In this document: piece by piece, positions 43,125-50,132 of the stretch
How positions within the stretch are numbered: the first letter of the stretch is position 1
Layout of the letters: each line of letters begins with the position of its first letter
DNA from: Salinibius halmophilus
GTDB taxonomy: Bacteria; Pseudomonadota; Gammaproteobacteria; Pseudomonadales; Natronospirillaceae
DNA: 64,000 nt
Direction: 5' to 3'
NCBI RefSeq assembly: GCF_003577475.1
Contig: NZ_QPEP01000004.1
Coordinates: forward strand, 1 to 64,000
Made by a program: the position numbers and the translations under genes
Notes under the pieces: generated by a model
Seen by the model: only the letters and a program-made list of their open reading frames with translations
Told to the model about the DNA's origin: nothing
Database searches by the model: none

Positions 43125-45035
43125 ATGAGTCAGCCAATATCCCCTGCCAATATCTCGTTTGTTGGCGGCACCCCCTATGCCGCCGACTATGATGATCACT
43201 ATTTCTCCCAAGATGACGGCTTAGCCGAAAGCCGCTTCGTTTACTTGGATGGCAATCACACAGCCCAAAGGTTTGCCGCGCTCACCGGTAGTTTTCACAT
43301 TGTTGAAACTGGCTTTGGCACCGGGCTGAATTTTTTATTAACTTGGCAGCAATTTAGCGAGCTGGCAAATCAAGATGCTCGACTGTATTTCACGAGTATT
43401 GAACGCCACCCACTGCAAAAAGACGACTTGCGCCAAGCGCTCAGCAACTTCCCAACGCTAGCCCCGTTTGCCGAGGCCTTGCTTAAACAATGGCCCCACC
43501 TAGCACGTGGCATGCATCGACTGCATTTTGGCAAGGTAGTGCTGACCTTGTGTTTCGATGATGTCGAAACCGCCCTACCCGACCTAATCAGTCCAGTAGA
43601 TGCTTGGTATCTAGATGGCTTTGCACCGGCGAAAAACCCACAAATGTGGCAAGCCTACCTGTATCAAAACATGGCACGCTTAGCTAAGCCCTACACAACA
43701 GCGGCTAGTTTCACCTCTGCCAACCCAGTTCGACGCGGGTTAGAGCGCTGGGGCTTCGAAGTTACCCACGCACCCGGCTTTGGTCGCAAGCGTTATATGA
43801 CGCAAGCAGTGTTTAACGCCAATAAAGGCCCACTACGCCCGCAACAAGGCAAACATTATTGGAGCCTACCAACGACTAACCGCCCTGGTCGCGTGGCTAT
43901 TATTGGTGCCGGCATTGCCGGTATTCAAACCGCTTATGCGCTGTCGCAAAAAGGCATATCCACGACGGTATTTGATGCCCAAGCATTGTGTGCTGGGGCG
44001 AGTGGCAATCGCCAAGGCGCGTTATATATTAGGCCTTCTATTGCCACCAGCCCACTGGCCATATGGCAGGCAACTGCTTATCAGTATGCGAGCCGCCAAC
44101 TGGCACAACTAGATCTTGCCGAGGACGACTACCAACGCTGCGGCGTATTACAACTGCCATTAAACGACAAAGATCAACAGCGCCAGCAAACCATCAGCAA
44201 CGGCCATGCGCTCTACCCTCGCAGCATGGTTGAGCATATTGATGCACAACGAGCTAGCCAGATTGCCGGCGCCACGCTAGATTGCGGGGGCCTCTATTTT
44301 GCTGATGGCGCCTGGGTCTATCCCAAAGCTTGGATGCAAGCATTAAATATCGCCGTCAAAGATGGCCACACACTGAGCAGCATTCAACGCCAGCAAAATG
44401 CTTGGCAGCTAGATTTTGAAAACGGCCATAGCGAACAATTTGACCAGGTCGTTTTTTGCAATGGCTGGCAAGCTCAAACGTTTTGCCCAGCGCTGCAAAT
44501 TAAACCAATTCGTGGCCAAGTGAGCCGATGCGCAACCACGGTTGCATGCCATAGTGTGATATGTAGCGAGCGTTACATCACGCCTGCGCTAGCCAGTAAT
44601 GAACAGCACTTTGGTGCAACCTATGACCTTGGTAGCAGCCATAGCGAAGTTAGCGATGCGGATCATCAAGAAAACATCCGCGAGCTAGTAGCCCGCTTTG
44701 GTGAACGGCCAATCACCATTACAGGTGGTCGCGCGTCAGTTCGAGCAACCACACCAGATACCCTGCCATACTGTGGTGAAATCCCAAACGATGGATTCGC
44801 TGACTGGATAAAGCAAAAGCAACGCCAACGCTTGCCAATTAGCGAACAGCCACCGGTTGCATCAGGTTTATATGTCAATACGGGTCATGGCTCGCGAGGC
44901 TTGGCTACTAGTGCCTTGGCAGGCGAGGTCATTGCCTGTTTAATCAGTGGTGACCCTCTGCCAGTTGGGCAAGACTTATTAGCCGCCATTCACCCTGGAC
45001 GCACCTGGTACAAACGAATCATTAAGGGTCAATAA
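43125..45035 (+). CDS. mnmC: Bifunctional tRNA mnm5(s2)U biosynthesis protein MnmC
   Basis: Completes 5-methylaminomethyl-(2-thio)uridine at the tRNA wobble base. The C-terminal FAD domain removes the carboxymethyl group and the N-terminal domain methylates. The methyltransferase part (about residues 1-240) has ETGFGTGLNFLLTW and WYLDGFAPAKNPQMW. The oxidase part (about 255-636) begins with IIGAGIAGIQTAYALSQKG and contains GASGNRQGALY. 636 residues is normal. greB starts on its stop codon (TAATG). Confidence 0.96.
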   Translation: MSQPISPANISFVGGTPYAADYDDHYFSQDDGLAESRFVYLDGNHTAQRFAALTGSFHIVETGFGTGLNFLLTWQQFSELANQDARLYFTSIERHPLQKDDLRQALSNFPTLAPFAEALLKQWPHLARGMHRLHFGKVVLTLCFDDVETALPDLISPVDAWYLDGFAPAKNPQMWQAYLYQNMARLAKPYTTAASFTSANPVRRGLERWGFEVTHAPGFGRKRYMTQAVFNANKGPLRPQQGKHYWSLPTTNRPGRVAIIGAGIAGIQTAYALSQKGISTTVFDAQALCAGASGNRQGALYIRPSIATSPLAIWQATAYQYASRQLAQLDLAEDDYQRCGVLQLPLNDKDQQRQQTISNGHALYPRSMVEHIDAQRASQIAGATLDCGGLYFADGAWVYPKAWMQALNIAVKDGHTLSSIQRQQNAWQLDFENGHSEQFDQVVFCNGWQAQTFCPALQIKPIRGQVSRCATTVACHSVICSERYITPALASNEQHFGATYDLGSSHSEVSDADHQENIRELVARFGERPITITGGRASVRATTPDTLPYCGEIPNDGFADWIKQKQRQRLPISEQPPVASGLYVNTGHGSRGLATSALAGEVIACLISGDPLPVGQDLLAAIHPGRTWYKRIIKGQ

Positions 45036-45517
45036 TGCCAGCACCGTATATCACACCAGAAGGCCATCAAGCCATGCAGGATGAGCTGGACTTTTTATGG
45101 CGCGATGAGCGACCGCGTATTACCCAGTCGGTACACGAAGCAGCACTGCAAGGCGACCGTAGTGAAAATGCCGAGTACATTTATGGGAAAAAGCGACTAC
45201 GCGAAATTGATCGCCGCGTGAGGTTTCTGCGCAAGCGCCTTGCGGCACATAAAGTCGTGGATCAACTGCCGGACGATACCAGCCGCATTTTTTTTGGTGC
45301 TTGGGTGCGGCTGTCTAATGAACAAGACGAGATAATGCATTTGCGTATTGTGGGTAGCGATGAGTTTCGCCCGGACAAAAACTACATCAGCATCGACTCC
45401 CCCATGGCCAAAGCGCTACTAGGGAAACAGGTCGACGATGAAGCCCTAGTTAGAACTCCGACGGGGGCAAAGCTTTGGTTTGTTGAGCAGATTTCCTATC
45501 ACGGGCCGCTTGATTAA
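45035..45517 (+). CDS. greB: Transcription elongation factor GreB
   Basis: Rescues backtracked RNA polymerase by stimulating transcript cleavage. The N-terminal coiled coil (about residues 8-75) carries the tip acidic residues in LQGDRSENAEYIYGKKRLREIDRRV; the C-terminal FKBP-like domain includes SPMAKALLGKQVDDEALV. 160 residues and the IYGKKRLREIDRR form favour GreB over GreA. Last gene of the yciI operon. Confidence 0.94.
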   Translation: MPAPYITPEGHQAMQDELDFLWRDERPRITQSVHEAALQGDRSENAEYIYGKKRLREIDRRVRFLRKRLAAHKVVDQLPDDTSRIFFGAWVRLSNEQDEIMHLRIVGSDEFRPDKNYISIDSPMAKALLGKQVDDEALVRTPTGAKLWFVEQISYHGPLD

Positions 45518-45647
45518 GGGAGTCGATCTGCTCGCGCAAAGCTTTCATTGAGGTTGCAACTTGCTCGGCAGCAAGATAACTCGGTGCAAGTGATGCGCGC
45601 AGCGTTTTTGCTACATCACCCACGCCATGAATTTGTCCTGATTTCAT
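45450..45647 (-). CDS. Possible small helical protein, antisense to the greB 3' end
   Basis: A 65-residue reading frame from ATG 45647, preceded by GAGG seven bases upstream and by a possible promoter (-35 TTACCA, 17 bases, -10 TATGCT). The predicted protein is helical (YLAAEQVATSMKALREQIDSL) with a polar tail and no recognised family. The final 68 bases overlap greB on the other strand. It fills an otherwise empty 200-base gap, but the evidence is thin. Confidence 0.4.
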   Translation of the reverse strand: MKSGQIHGVGDVAKTLRASLAPSYLAAEQVATSMKALREQIDSLNQAARDRKSAQQTKALPPSEF

Positions 45648-45701
45648 TAGATGCCTCGGTACATGTCGGCTATGATTTAAGCATAGTGTGAAAAACCGTG
45701 T

Positions 45702-45716
45702 TTGGTAAGGAACCAA
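45702..45716 (+). promoter_or_regulatory. Hairpin with the EAL-HDOD ribosome binding site in its loop
   Basis: TTGGT (45702-45706) pairs with ACCAA (45712-45716) around AAGGA, the Shine-Dalgarno sequence, two bases before the ATG at 45718. GGA in a loop at the start is the CsrA/RsmA-type arrangement (inference). Confidence 0.5.
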
Positions 45717-45717
45717 T

Positions 45718-46935
45718 ATGAATGCTCGACCAGCAGCGCTGTTCGCTCGCCAACCGATCGTAACAGATTCGATGCGAATCGTCGGCTACGAGCTGCTATT
45801 TCGTGGCGAAGGATACGACAGCAAAAGCTTCGACGGCGATCGTGCGACCACTGAAGTACTACTTAACGCCTTTACCGAACTTGACCTAGAAAGTGCCGTA
45901 AATAATGAACTGGCATTTATCAACTACACGAAACCCCTACTGTCTAATCCGCCCGAGCATTTCAAAGGGCAGCTAGTCATTGAGCTGCTGGAAACCATTG
46001 ATGTGGATGAAGAGTTTGTACAACTGATTGCCACATTATCACAAAGCGGCTACGTTTTTGCCCTCGACGATTTTGAACCAGGAAGCAAAGCCGAGGCATT
46101 AATCCCGCACATAAAGTACATCAAACTAGATGTGCAAGCGCTAACTAATGATCAGATCCAGGCTTTTTGCCACAACACCAAATATCAGCACCTTACAATC
46201 ATTGCTGAAAAAATTGAAAGCTACGAACAGTACGAGTTCTGCCGAAACCTTGGCATTCCGTTATTTCAGGGCTACTACTTTGCTAAACCTGAAGTCATGT
46301 CGGGTGAGAACTTATCGCCTTCAAAGCTCGTTACGCTGCAGCTGTTGGCGAATTTATCGAATCCCAAAGTAGGCTTTGATGAAATACAGGATATTGTTGC
46401 CTCGGATGCAACACTCACCTATAAATTACTCAAGCTGGTTAACTCAAGTTATTATCGGCGAGCGACCGAGATAGAGTCATTGCGCCATGCCATGGTAATA
46501 CTTGGCATCAACGGCATGCGATCTGTGGTCAGCATGCTGTTAATGGTAAGCCTCAATGAAAACAACCCAGCAATGCAGAGCATTTCTCTCACACGGGCAC
46601 ACTTTATGGAGGCGCTCGCACAACGTTTGCAGCCAGATTTAGCCGCCCAAGCATTTACCACTGCGGTACTGTCGGCTTTACAGCAGAGCCTGGGTGAGCG
46701 CGCTGACGTGATGATTGCTTCTTTGCAAATCATCGAGCGCATTAAACTGGCCCTGAAAGATCGTTCTGGTTTATTGGGTAGCATGTTAACCATTGCCATC
46801 GCCAACGAGCGGCTAGTTGAAGAAGACATGGATTGGAACCTACTTACCTCAAGTGGAATTGATCGCAGTGAGCTAGCAGAAATGTACATCGAAGCAGTTA
46901 AAAAAGCCGATGCCTGTATTCGTGCGCTGTCATGA
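45718..46935 (+). CDS. EAL-HDOD (YuxH/CdgJ-like) signalling protein
   Basis: A cytosolic 405-residue protein. The N-terminal divergent EAL domain (about residues 5-195) has YELLFRG in place of EALxR and DDFEPG for DDFGTG, but keeps several metal-position residues (ELLET, IKLDV, AEKIES). The HDOD domain (about 200-380; LLANLSNPKVGFDEIQDIVASD, KLLKLVNSSYY) is a protein-interaction module. Relatives such as Vibrio CdgJ and Bacillus YuxH affect motility; whether this one hydrolyses c-di-GMP is unclear, and a binding or scaffold role is plausible. Its start lies in a hairpin. Confidence 0.9.
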   Translation: MNARPAALFARQPIVTDSMRIVGYELLFRGEGYDSKSFDGDRATTEVLLNAFTELDLESAVNNELAFINYTKPLLSNPPEHFKGQLVIELLETIDVDEEFVQLIATLSQSGYVFALDDFEPGSKAEALIPHIKYIKLDVQALTNDQIQAFCHNTKYQHLTIIAEKIESYEQYEFCRNLGIPLFQGYYFAKPEVMSGENLSPSKLVTLQLLANLSNPKVGFDEIQDIVASDATLTYKLLKLVNSSYYRRATEIESLRHAMVILGINGMRSVVSMLLMVSLNENNPAMQSISLTRAHFMEALAQRLQPDLAAQAFTTAVLSALQQSLGERADVMIASLQIIERIKLALKDRSGLLGSMLTIAIANERLVEEDMDWNLLTSSGIDRSELAEMYIEAVKKADACIRALS

Positions 46936-46986
46936 ATACAATGCATAACTCCTCTGTTACAATAGCCCGCTGATTTTGGAGGGCAT

Positions 46987-47835
46987 ATGGCAACCCTGTT
47001 TGTAGACAACCTTACCGTAATTGATTTCAGCTATTTGCATCCGCAGCGTGGTGTTGTGGGCGAAAGCTGGATAGTAGATGTTGAGCTAGATGGCGAGCTA
47101 AACGAGGAAGGCATGGTGTTTGATTTTGGCCATGTCAAAAAGCAGATCAAAGCCTGGATTGACCAGTCGGTTGACCACTGTTTGTTGGTCCCTGAAGCCA
47201 ATCCGGCCATTACTGTCATGTCGGGCAATGACCAACACGACATTCAGTTGTTTGATCAACCTGACCACCTATTAGCTCGCATCACCTGCCCGGCGGAAGC
47301 CGTTGAGCTACTTGATTGTGAGAAAATTAGCATCAACGCAGTAACCGAGCTGTTAGAGTCGTCGATCAAAGCCAAGCTGCCCTCTAACGTCTGTGACGTT
47401 CGATTAACCTTACGGGTTGAGGCAATTTCTGGTGCCTATTATCACTATTCGCACGGGCTCAAAAAACACAAAGGGGATTGCCAACGCATTGCCCATGGTC
47501 ATAGATCAGCCATTCATGTTTTGGTAGATGGCCAGCGGGATGAAGAACTTGAAGCCTACTGGGCAAACAAGTGGCAAGACATCTATTTGGTGACAGATGA
47601 AGACATCATAAGTGTAAAAGACGGTCTTATTCACTCAGGCTATGAAGCAGAGCAAGGGCGATTTGATATTTGGTTACCTGAAGAGCGCTGTGATGTACTG
47701 GCTACCGACACAACAGTAGAGCTGATTGCGCAACACCTAGCGCAAGAAACCGCCACGTTCCAACCAGGTAAAACAGTGCGTGTGCGAGCATTTGAAGGCG
47801 TGCAAAAAGGCGCGATAGCAGAATTTAAGGTTTAA
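46987..47835 (+). CDS. Tandem 6-pyruvoyl-tetrahydropterin synthase (QueD-like) protein
   Basis: A double PTPS-fold protein of 282 residues. The first half (about 1-135) keeps DFGHVK (46-51) and the Asp63-His64 pair but lacks the cysteine and His-x-His of the zinc/catalytic site. The second half (about 138-280) keeps His156, Cys165 and HGH (170-172) but lacks the DFG/DH part. The two halves could together build one active site. Roles in this fold include QueD (queuosine precursor) and pterin metabolism; queF in this window makes a deazapurine link possible but not shown. Two bases upstream of cysS, so co-transcribed. Confidence 0.78.
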   Translation: MATLFVDNLTVIDFSYLHPQRGVVGESWIVDVELDGELNEEGMVFDFGHVKKQIKAWIDQSVDHCLLVPEANPAITVMSGNDQHDIQLFDQPDHLLARITCPAEAVELLDCEKISINAVTELLESSIKAKLPSNVCDVRLTLRVEAISGAYYHYSHGLKKHKGDCQRIAHGHRSAIHVLVDGQRDEELEAYWANKWQDIYLVTDEDIISVKDGLIHSGYEAEQGRFDIWLPEERCDVLATDTTVELIAQHLAQETATFQPGKTVRVRAFEGVQKGAIAEFKV

Positions 47836-47836
47836 C

Positions 47837-49216
47837 ATGGCATTATCCATCTACAACACACTAACCGGTTCAAAAGAAGTATTTCAGCCACTAGACCCAA
47901 ACCGGGTGACACTTTATGTGTGTGGACCAACTGTTTATAACTATTTACATATTGGCAATGGCCGCTCAGCAGTCATTTTCGACACCCTAGTGCGCTTACT
48001 ACGCTTCCAATATGATCAGGTTGTATTCGCGCGCAATATCACCGACGTCGATGACAAAATTAATCAGGCAGCCGCGCAAGAAGGCATTAGCATTCGTGAG
48101 CTAACCGATCGCTACATTCAGGCCTATCACGAAGATATTGACGGCCTAAACGTTGCGCTACCTGATATCGAACCTAGGGCAACCGATCACATTAGCCAGA
48201 TGATCGCAGCAATTGAACAGATGATCTCTGCCGGCCACGCCTATGCTGCCGATGGTCATGTTTTGTTTAACGTGCCGTCGTTCAAGGACTACGGCAAGCT
48301 TTCTAAGCGCAACACCGATGACATGCTAGCCGGTGCCCGCGTAGAAGTAGCAAGCTATAAAAAAGATCCGATGGATTTTGTTTTGTGGAAGCCTTCAGCC
48401 GACGACCAACCAGGCTGGGAAAGCCCATGGGGGCGCGGCCGCCCTGGCTGGCACATCGAATGTACCGCTATGATTCAAGCCCATCTTGGCAACACCATCG
48501 ACATTCATGGTGGTGGTCGTGACTTAACGTTCCCACACCATGAAAACGAGTTAGCTCAGGGCACATGCTGCCATGATGACGAAGAGTATGTACGCTACTG
48601 GATGCACAATGGCATGTTAACGGTAGACGGCGAAAAGATGTCTAAATCTTTAGGCAACTTCATCACCATTCGTGACGCACTACAACAATACCACGGTGAG
48701 CATTTACGCCTAATGATGCTGTCCTCTCAATATCGCTCGTCGCTCGATTGGACCGATGCACTCATAAAGCAGAGCAAACAAACGCTCGACCGCTTCTACA
48801 ACGCCCTAGCAGAGGCACAGTCATTAGAAGCCAAGGAGAAACCAGAGCTATTGGCCGATTTTGTCGCGGCAATGAATGACGACCTCAATACGCCGCTTGC
48901 CATTGCAGCCATGCATGAGCTAGCCGGTCATATGTTCAAAGCCGAAAGCGATGACGAAAAGCAGCAGCTCAAATGGGCCCTGCTTACTGCTGGCGACCTC
49001 CTAGGTATTTTGTATGAATCACCAGAGCAATGGTTTACTGCGGCTAGCGACGACGCAATTAGCCCAGAAGCCATTGAACAGCTTATTGCAGAGCGCACCG
49101 CCGCTAAGAAGTCAAAGGACTTTGCCAGGGCTGACGCCATTCGTGTTGAGCTAGATGAAGCCGGCGTTGAAATCCAAGATACCCCTGAAGGGGTTCGTTG
49201 GCGCCGTAAAGGGTAA
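47837..49216 (+). CDS. cysS: Cysteinyl-tRNA synthetase
   Basis: Class I synthetase charging tRNA-Cys. CGPTVYNYLHIGNGRSAV (about residues 28-45) includes the zinc Cys and the HIGN-type HIGH motif. GRPGWHIECTAM and HHENELAQ hold the remaining zinc ligands; KMSKSLGNF (about 265-273) is the KMSKS loop. 459 residues is standard. It begins two bases after the PTPS-like gene and is followed after four bases by yidD. Confidence 0.98.
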   Translation: MALSIYNTLTGSKEVFQPLDPNRVTLYVCGPTVYNYLHIGNGRSAVIFDTLVRLLRFQYDQVVFARNITDVDDKINQAAAQEGISIRELTDRYIQAYHEDIDGLNVALPDIEPRATDHISQMIAAIEQMISAGHAYAADGHVLFNVPSFKDYGKLSKRNTDDMLAGARVEVASYKKDPMDFVLWKPSADDQPGWESPWGRGRPGWHIECTAMIQAHLGNTIDIHGGGRDLTFPHHENELAQGTCCHDDEEYVRYWMHNGMLTVDGEKMSKSLGNFITIRDALQQYHGEHLRLMMLSSQYRSSLDWTDALIKQSKQTLDRFYNALAEAQSLEAKEKPELLADFVAAMNDDLNTPLAIAAMHELAGHMFKAESDDEKQQLKWALLTAGDLLGILYESPEQWFTAASDDAISPEAIEQLIAERTAAKKSKDFARADAIRVELDEAGVEIQDTPEGVRWRRKG

Positions 49217-49220
49217 TCCA

Positions 49221-49469
49221 ATGAAGCGACTGTTATTGTTATTATTAAAAGGCTATAAGTATTTCATTAGCCCCATGCTTGGCAATAACTGTCGCTACTA
49301 CCCAAGTTGCTCAGACTATGCCCAAGAAGCCATCCATGTGCATGGCCCCTTTAAAGGAACTAGGCTAGCGCTGTGGCGAATTTTACGATGTAATCCATTT
49401 GCCAAAGGTGGTTTAGACCCGGTGCCACCAAAAAAGCAGCCAAACTCTAACGAGGACTCTCATGATTGA
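49221..49469 (+). CDS. yidD: Membrane protein insertion efficiency factor YidD
   Basis: Small membrane-associated protein assisting YidC-dependent insertion. An N-terminal hydrophobic amphipathic helix (residues 3-18), the cysteine motif [15 protein letters not shown] and [17 protein letters not shown] are diagnostic. I start at ATG 49221 (82 residues); the frame extends upstream into cysS without reason. The usual location is between rnpA and yidC; here it is linked to cysS. It overlaps the next gene by eight bases. Confidence 0.93.
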   Translation: MKRLLLLLLKGYKYFISPMLGNNCRYYPSCSDYAQEAIHVHGPFKGTRLALWRILRCNPFAKGGLDPVPPKKQPNSNEDSHD

Positions 49470-49665
49470 CCCACAATTATTGGCCATTTTAGTGTGCCCA
49501 GTGACCAAAACATCTCTTCAGCTATCAGATGATGGCAATGAACTGATCGCCACTGGCAGCCGTAAAGCTTACCCAATACGTGACAGCATTCCTGTGATGC
49601 TGCCAGAAGAAGCTCGCGAGTTAAGCGACGACGAATACGATACCTACATCAAACGGAAATCATGA
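49462..49665 (+). CDS. UPF0434 / Trm112-like protein (YcaR type)
   Basis: A 67-residue protein of the YcaR family. Eukaryotic Trm112 partners methyltransferases; the bacterial role is unclear. [14 protein letters not shown] near the N-terminus and [19 protein letters not shown] in the second half are typical. The usual zinc cysteines are reduced to one (Cys12). It overlaps both neighbours by a few bases. In enterobacteria it sits with lpxK-kdsB, which are absent here. Confidence 0.88.
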   Translation: MIDPQLLAILVCPVTKTSLQLSDDGNELIATGSRKAYPIRDSIPVMLPEEARELSDDEYDTYIKRKS

Positions 49666-50057
49666 GTATCAACACACCCGCACTACTAATGGTTGCTCAC
49701 GGCAGTCGACGCCAAGCAGCCAATCAAGAGTTTACCCAACAAGTCGCCACGACTGCAGCGCAGATTGGCCACTTGTACAGTGCCGTGGAAGCGGCCTTTT
49801 TAGAACTTGCCGAGCCAACGATCGAGCAGGGTTTAGAGGCGCTTCGAGATCGTGGGCATTCGGAAATTTATTTGCTACCTTGTTTTCTCAACCGTGGCCG
49901 CCATGTTGCACAAGACATTCCAGAAGACATAGAAGCATTCCGATCAAAAAACCCGAACATCACCGTAACCTGCCTACCCTACATTGGCAGCGAAGCGAGT
50001 TATCTAGGGTTATTAGCAGAACTTGCAGCGAATGGCTTACAAACTGCAAGCAAATAA
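49662..50057 (+). CDS. CbiX-type sirohydrochlorin chelatase family protein
   Basis: Short single-domain (131 residue) class II chelatase fold; such proteins insert cobalt, nickel or iron into sirohydrochlorin. [16 protein letters not shown] (His of HGSR, about residue 13) and [16 protein letters not shown] (His about 79) supply the metal-binding histidines. No siroheme or cobalamin genes are nearby. A siroheme role (SirB-like) would serve sulfite reduction, downstream of CysDN, but this is inference. Overlaps the upstream gene by ATGA. Confidence 0.85.
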   Translation: MSINTPALLMVAHGSRRQAANQEFTQQVATTAAQIGHLYSAVEAAFLELAEPTIEQGLEALRDRGHSEIYLLPCFLNRGRHVAQDIPEDIEAFRSKNPNITVTCLPYIGSEASYLGLLAELAANGLQTASK

Positions 50058-50069
50058 TAGCTAAGCCAA

Positions 50070-50132
50070 TTTGGCAGTTTATTAACCATTCTGCCAAACT
50101 TACCTAGATGTAACGATTGAAGGTAGTTTGGC
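50070..50132 (+). promoter_or_regulatory. Candidate RNA switch: mutually exclusive hairpins before the PAS-GGDEF-EAL gene
   Basis: Three segments compete. A, TTTGGCAG (50070-50077), pairs over eight bases with the left of B, CTGCCAAA (50091-50098). B (50093-50105) instead pairs over twelve bases, with one bulged T, with C, AGGTAGTTTGGC (50121-50132). C contains the Shine-Dalgarno AAGG (50120-50123) and ends at the ATG (50133). B:C hides the ribosome binding site and A:B frees it. There is no U-run after A:B, so it is not a normal terminator of cbiX. Switching behaviour is inferred. Confidence 0.5.
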
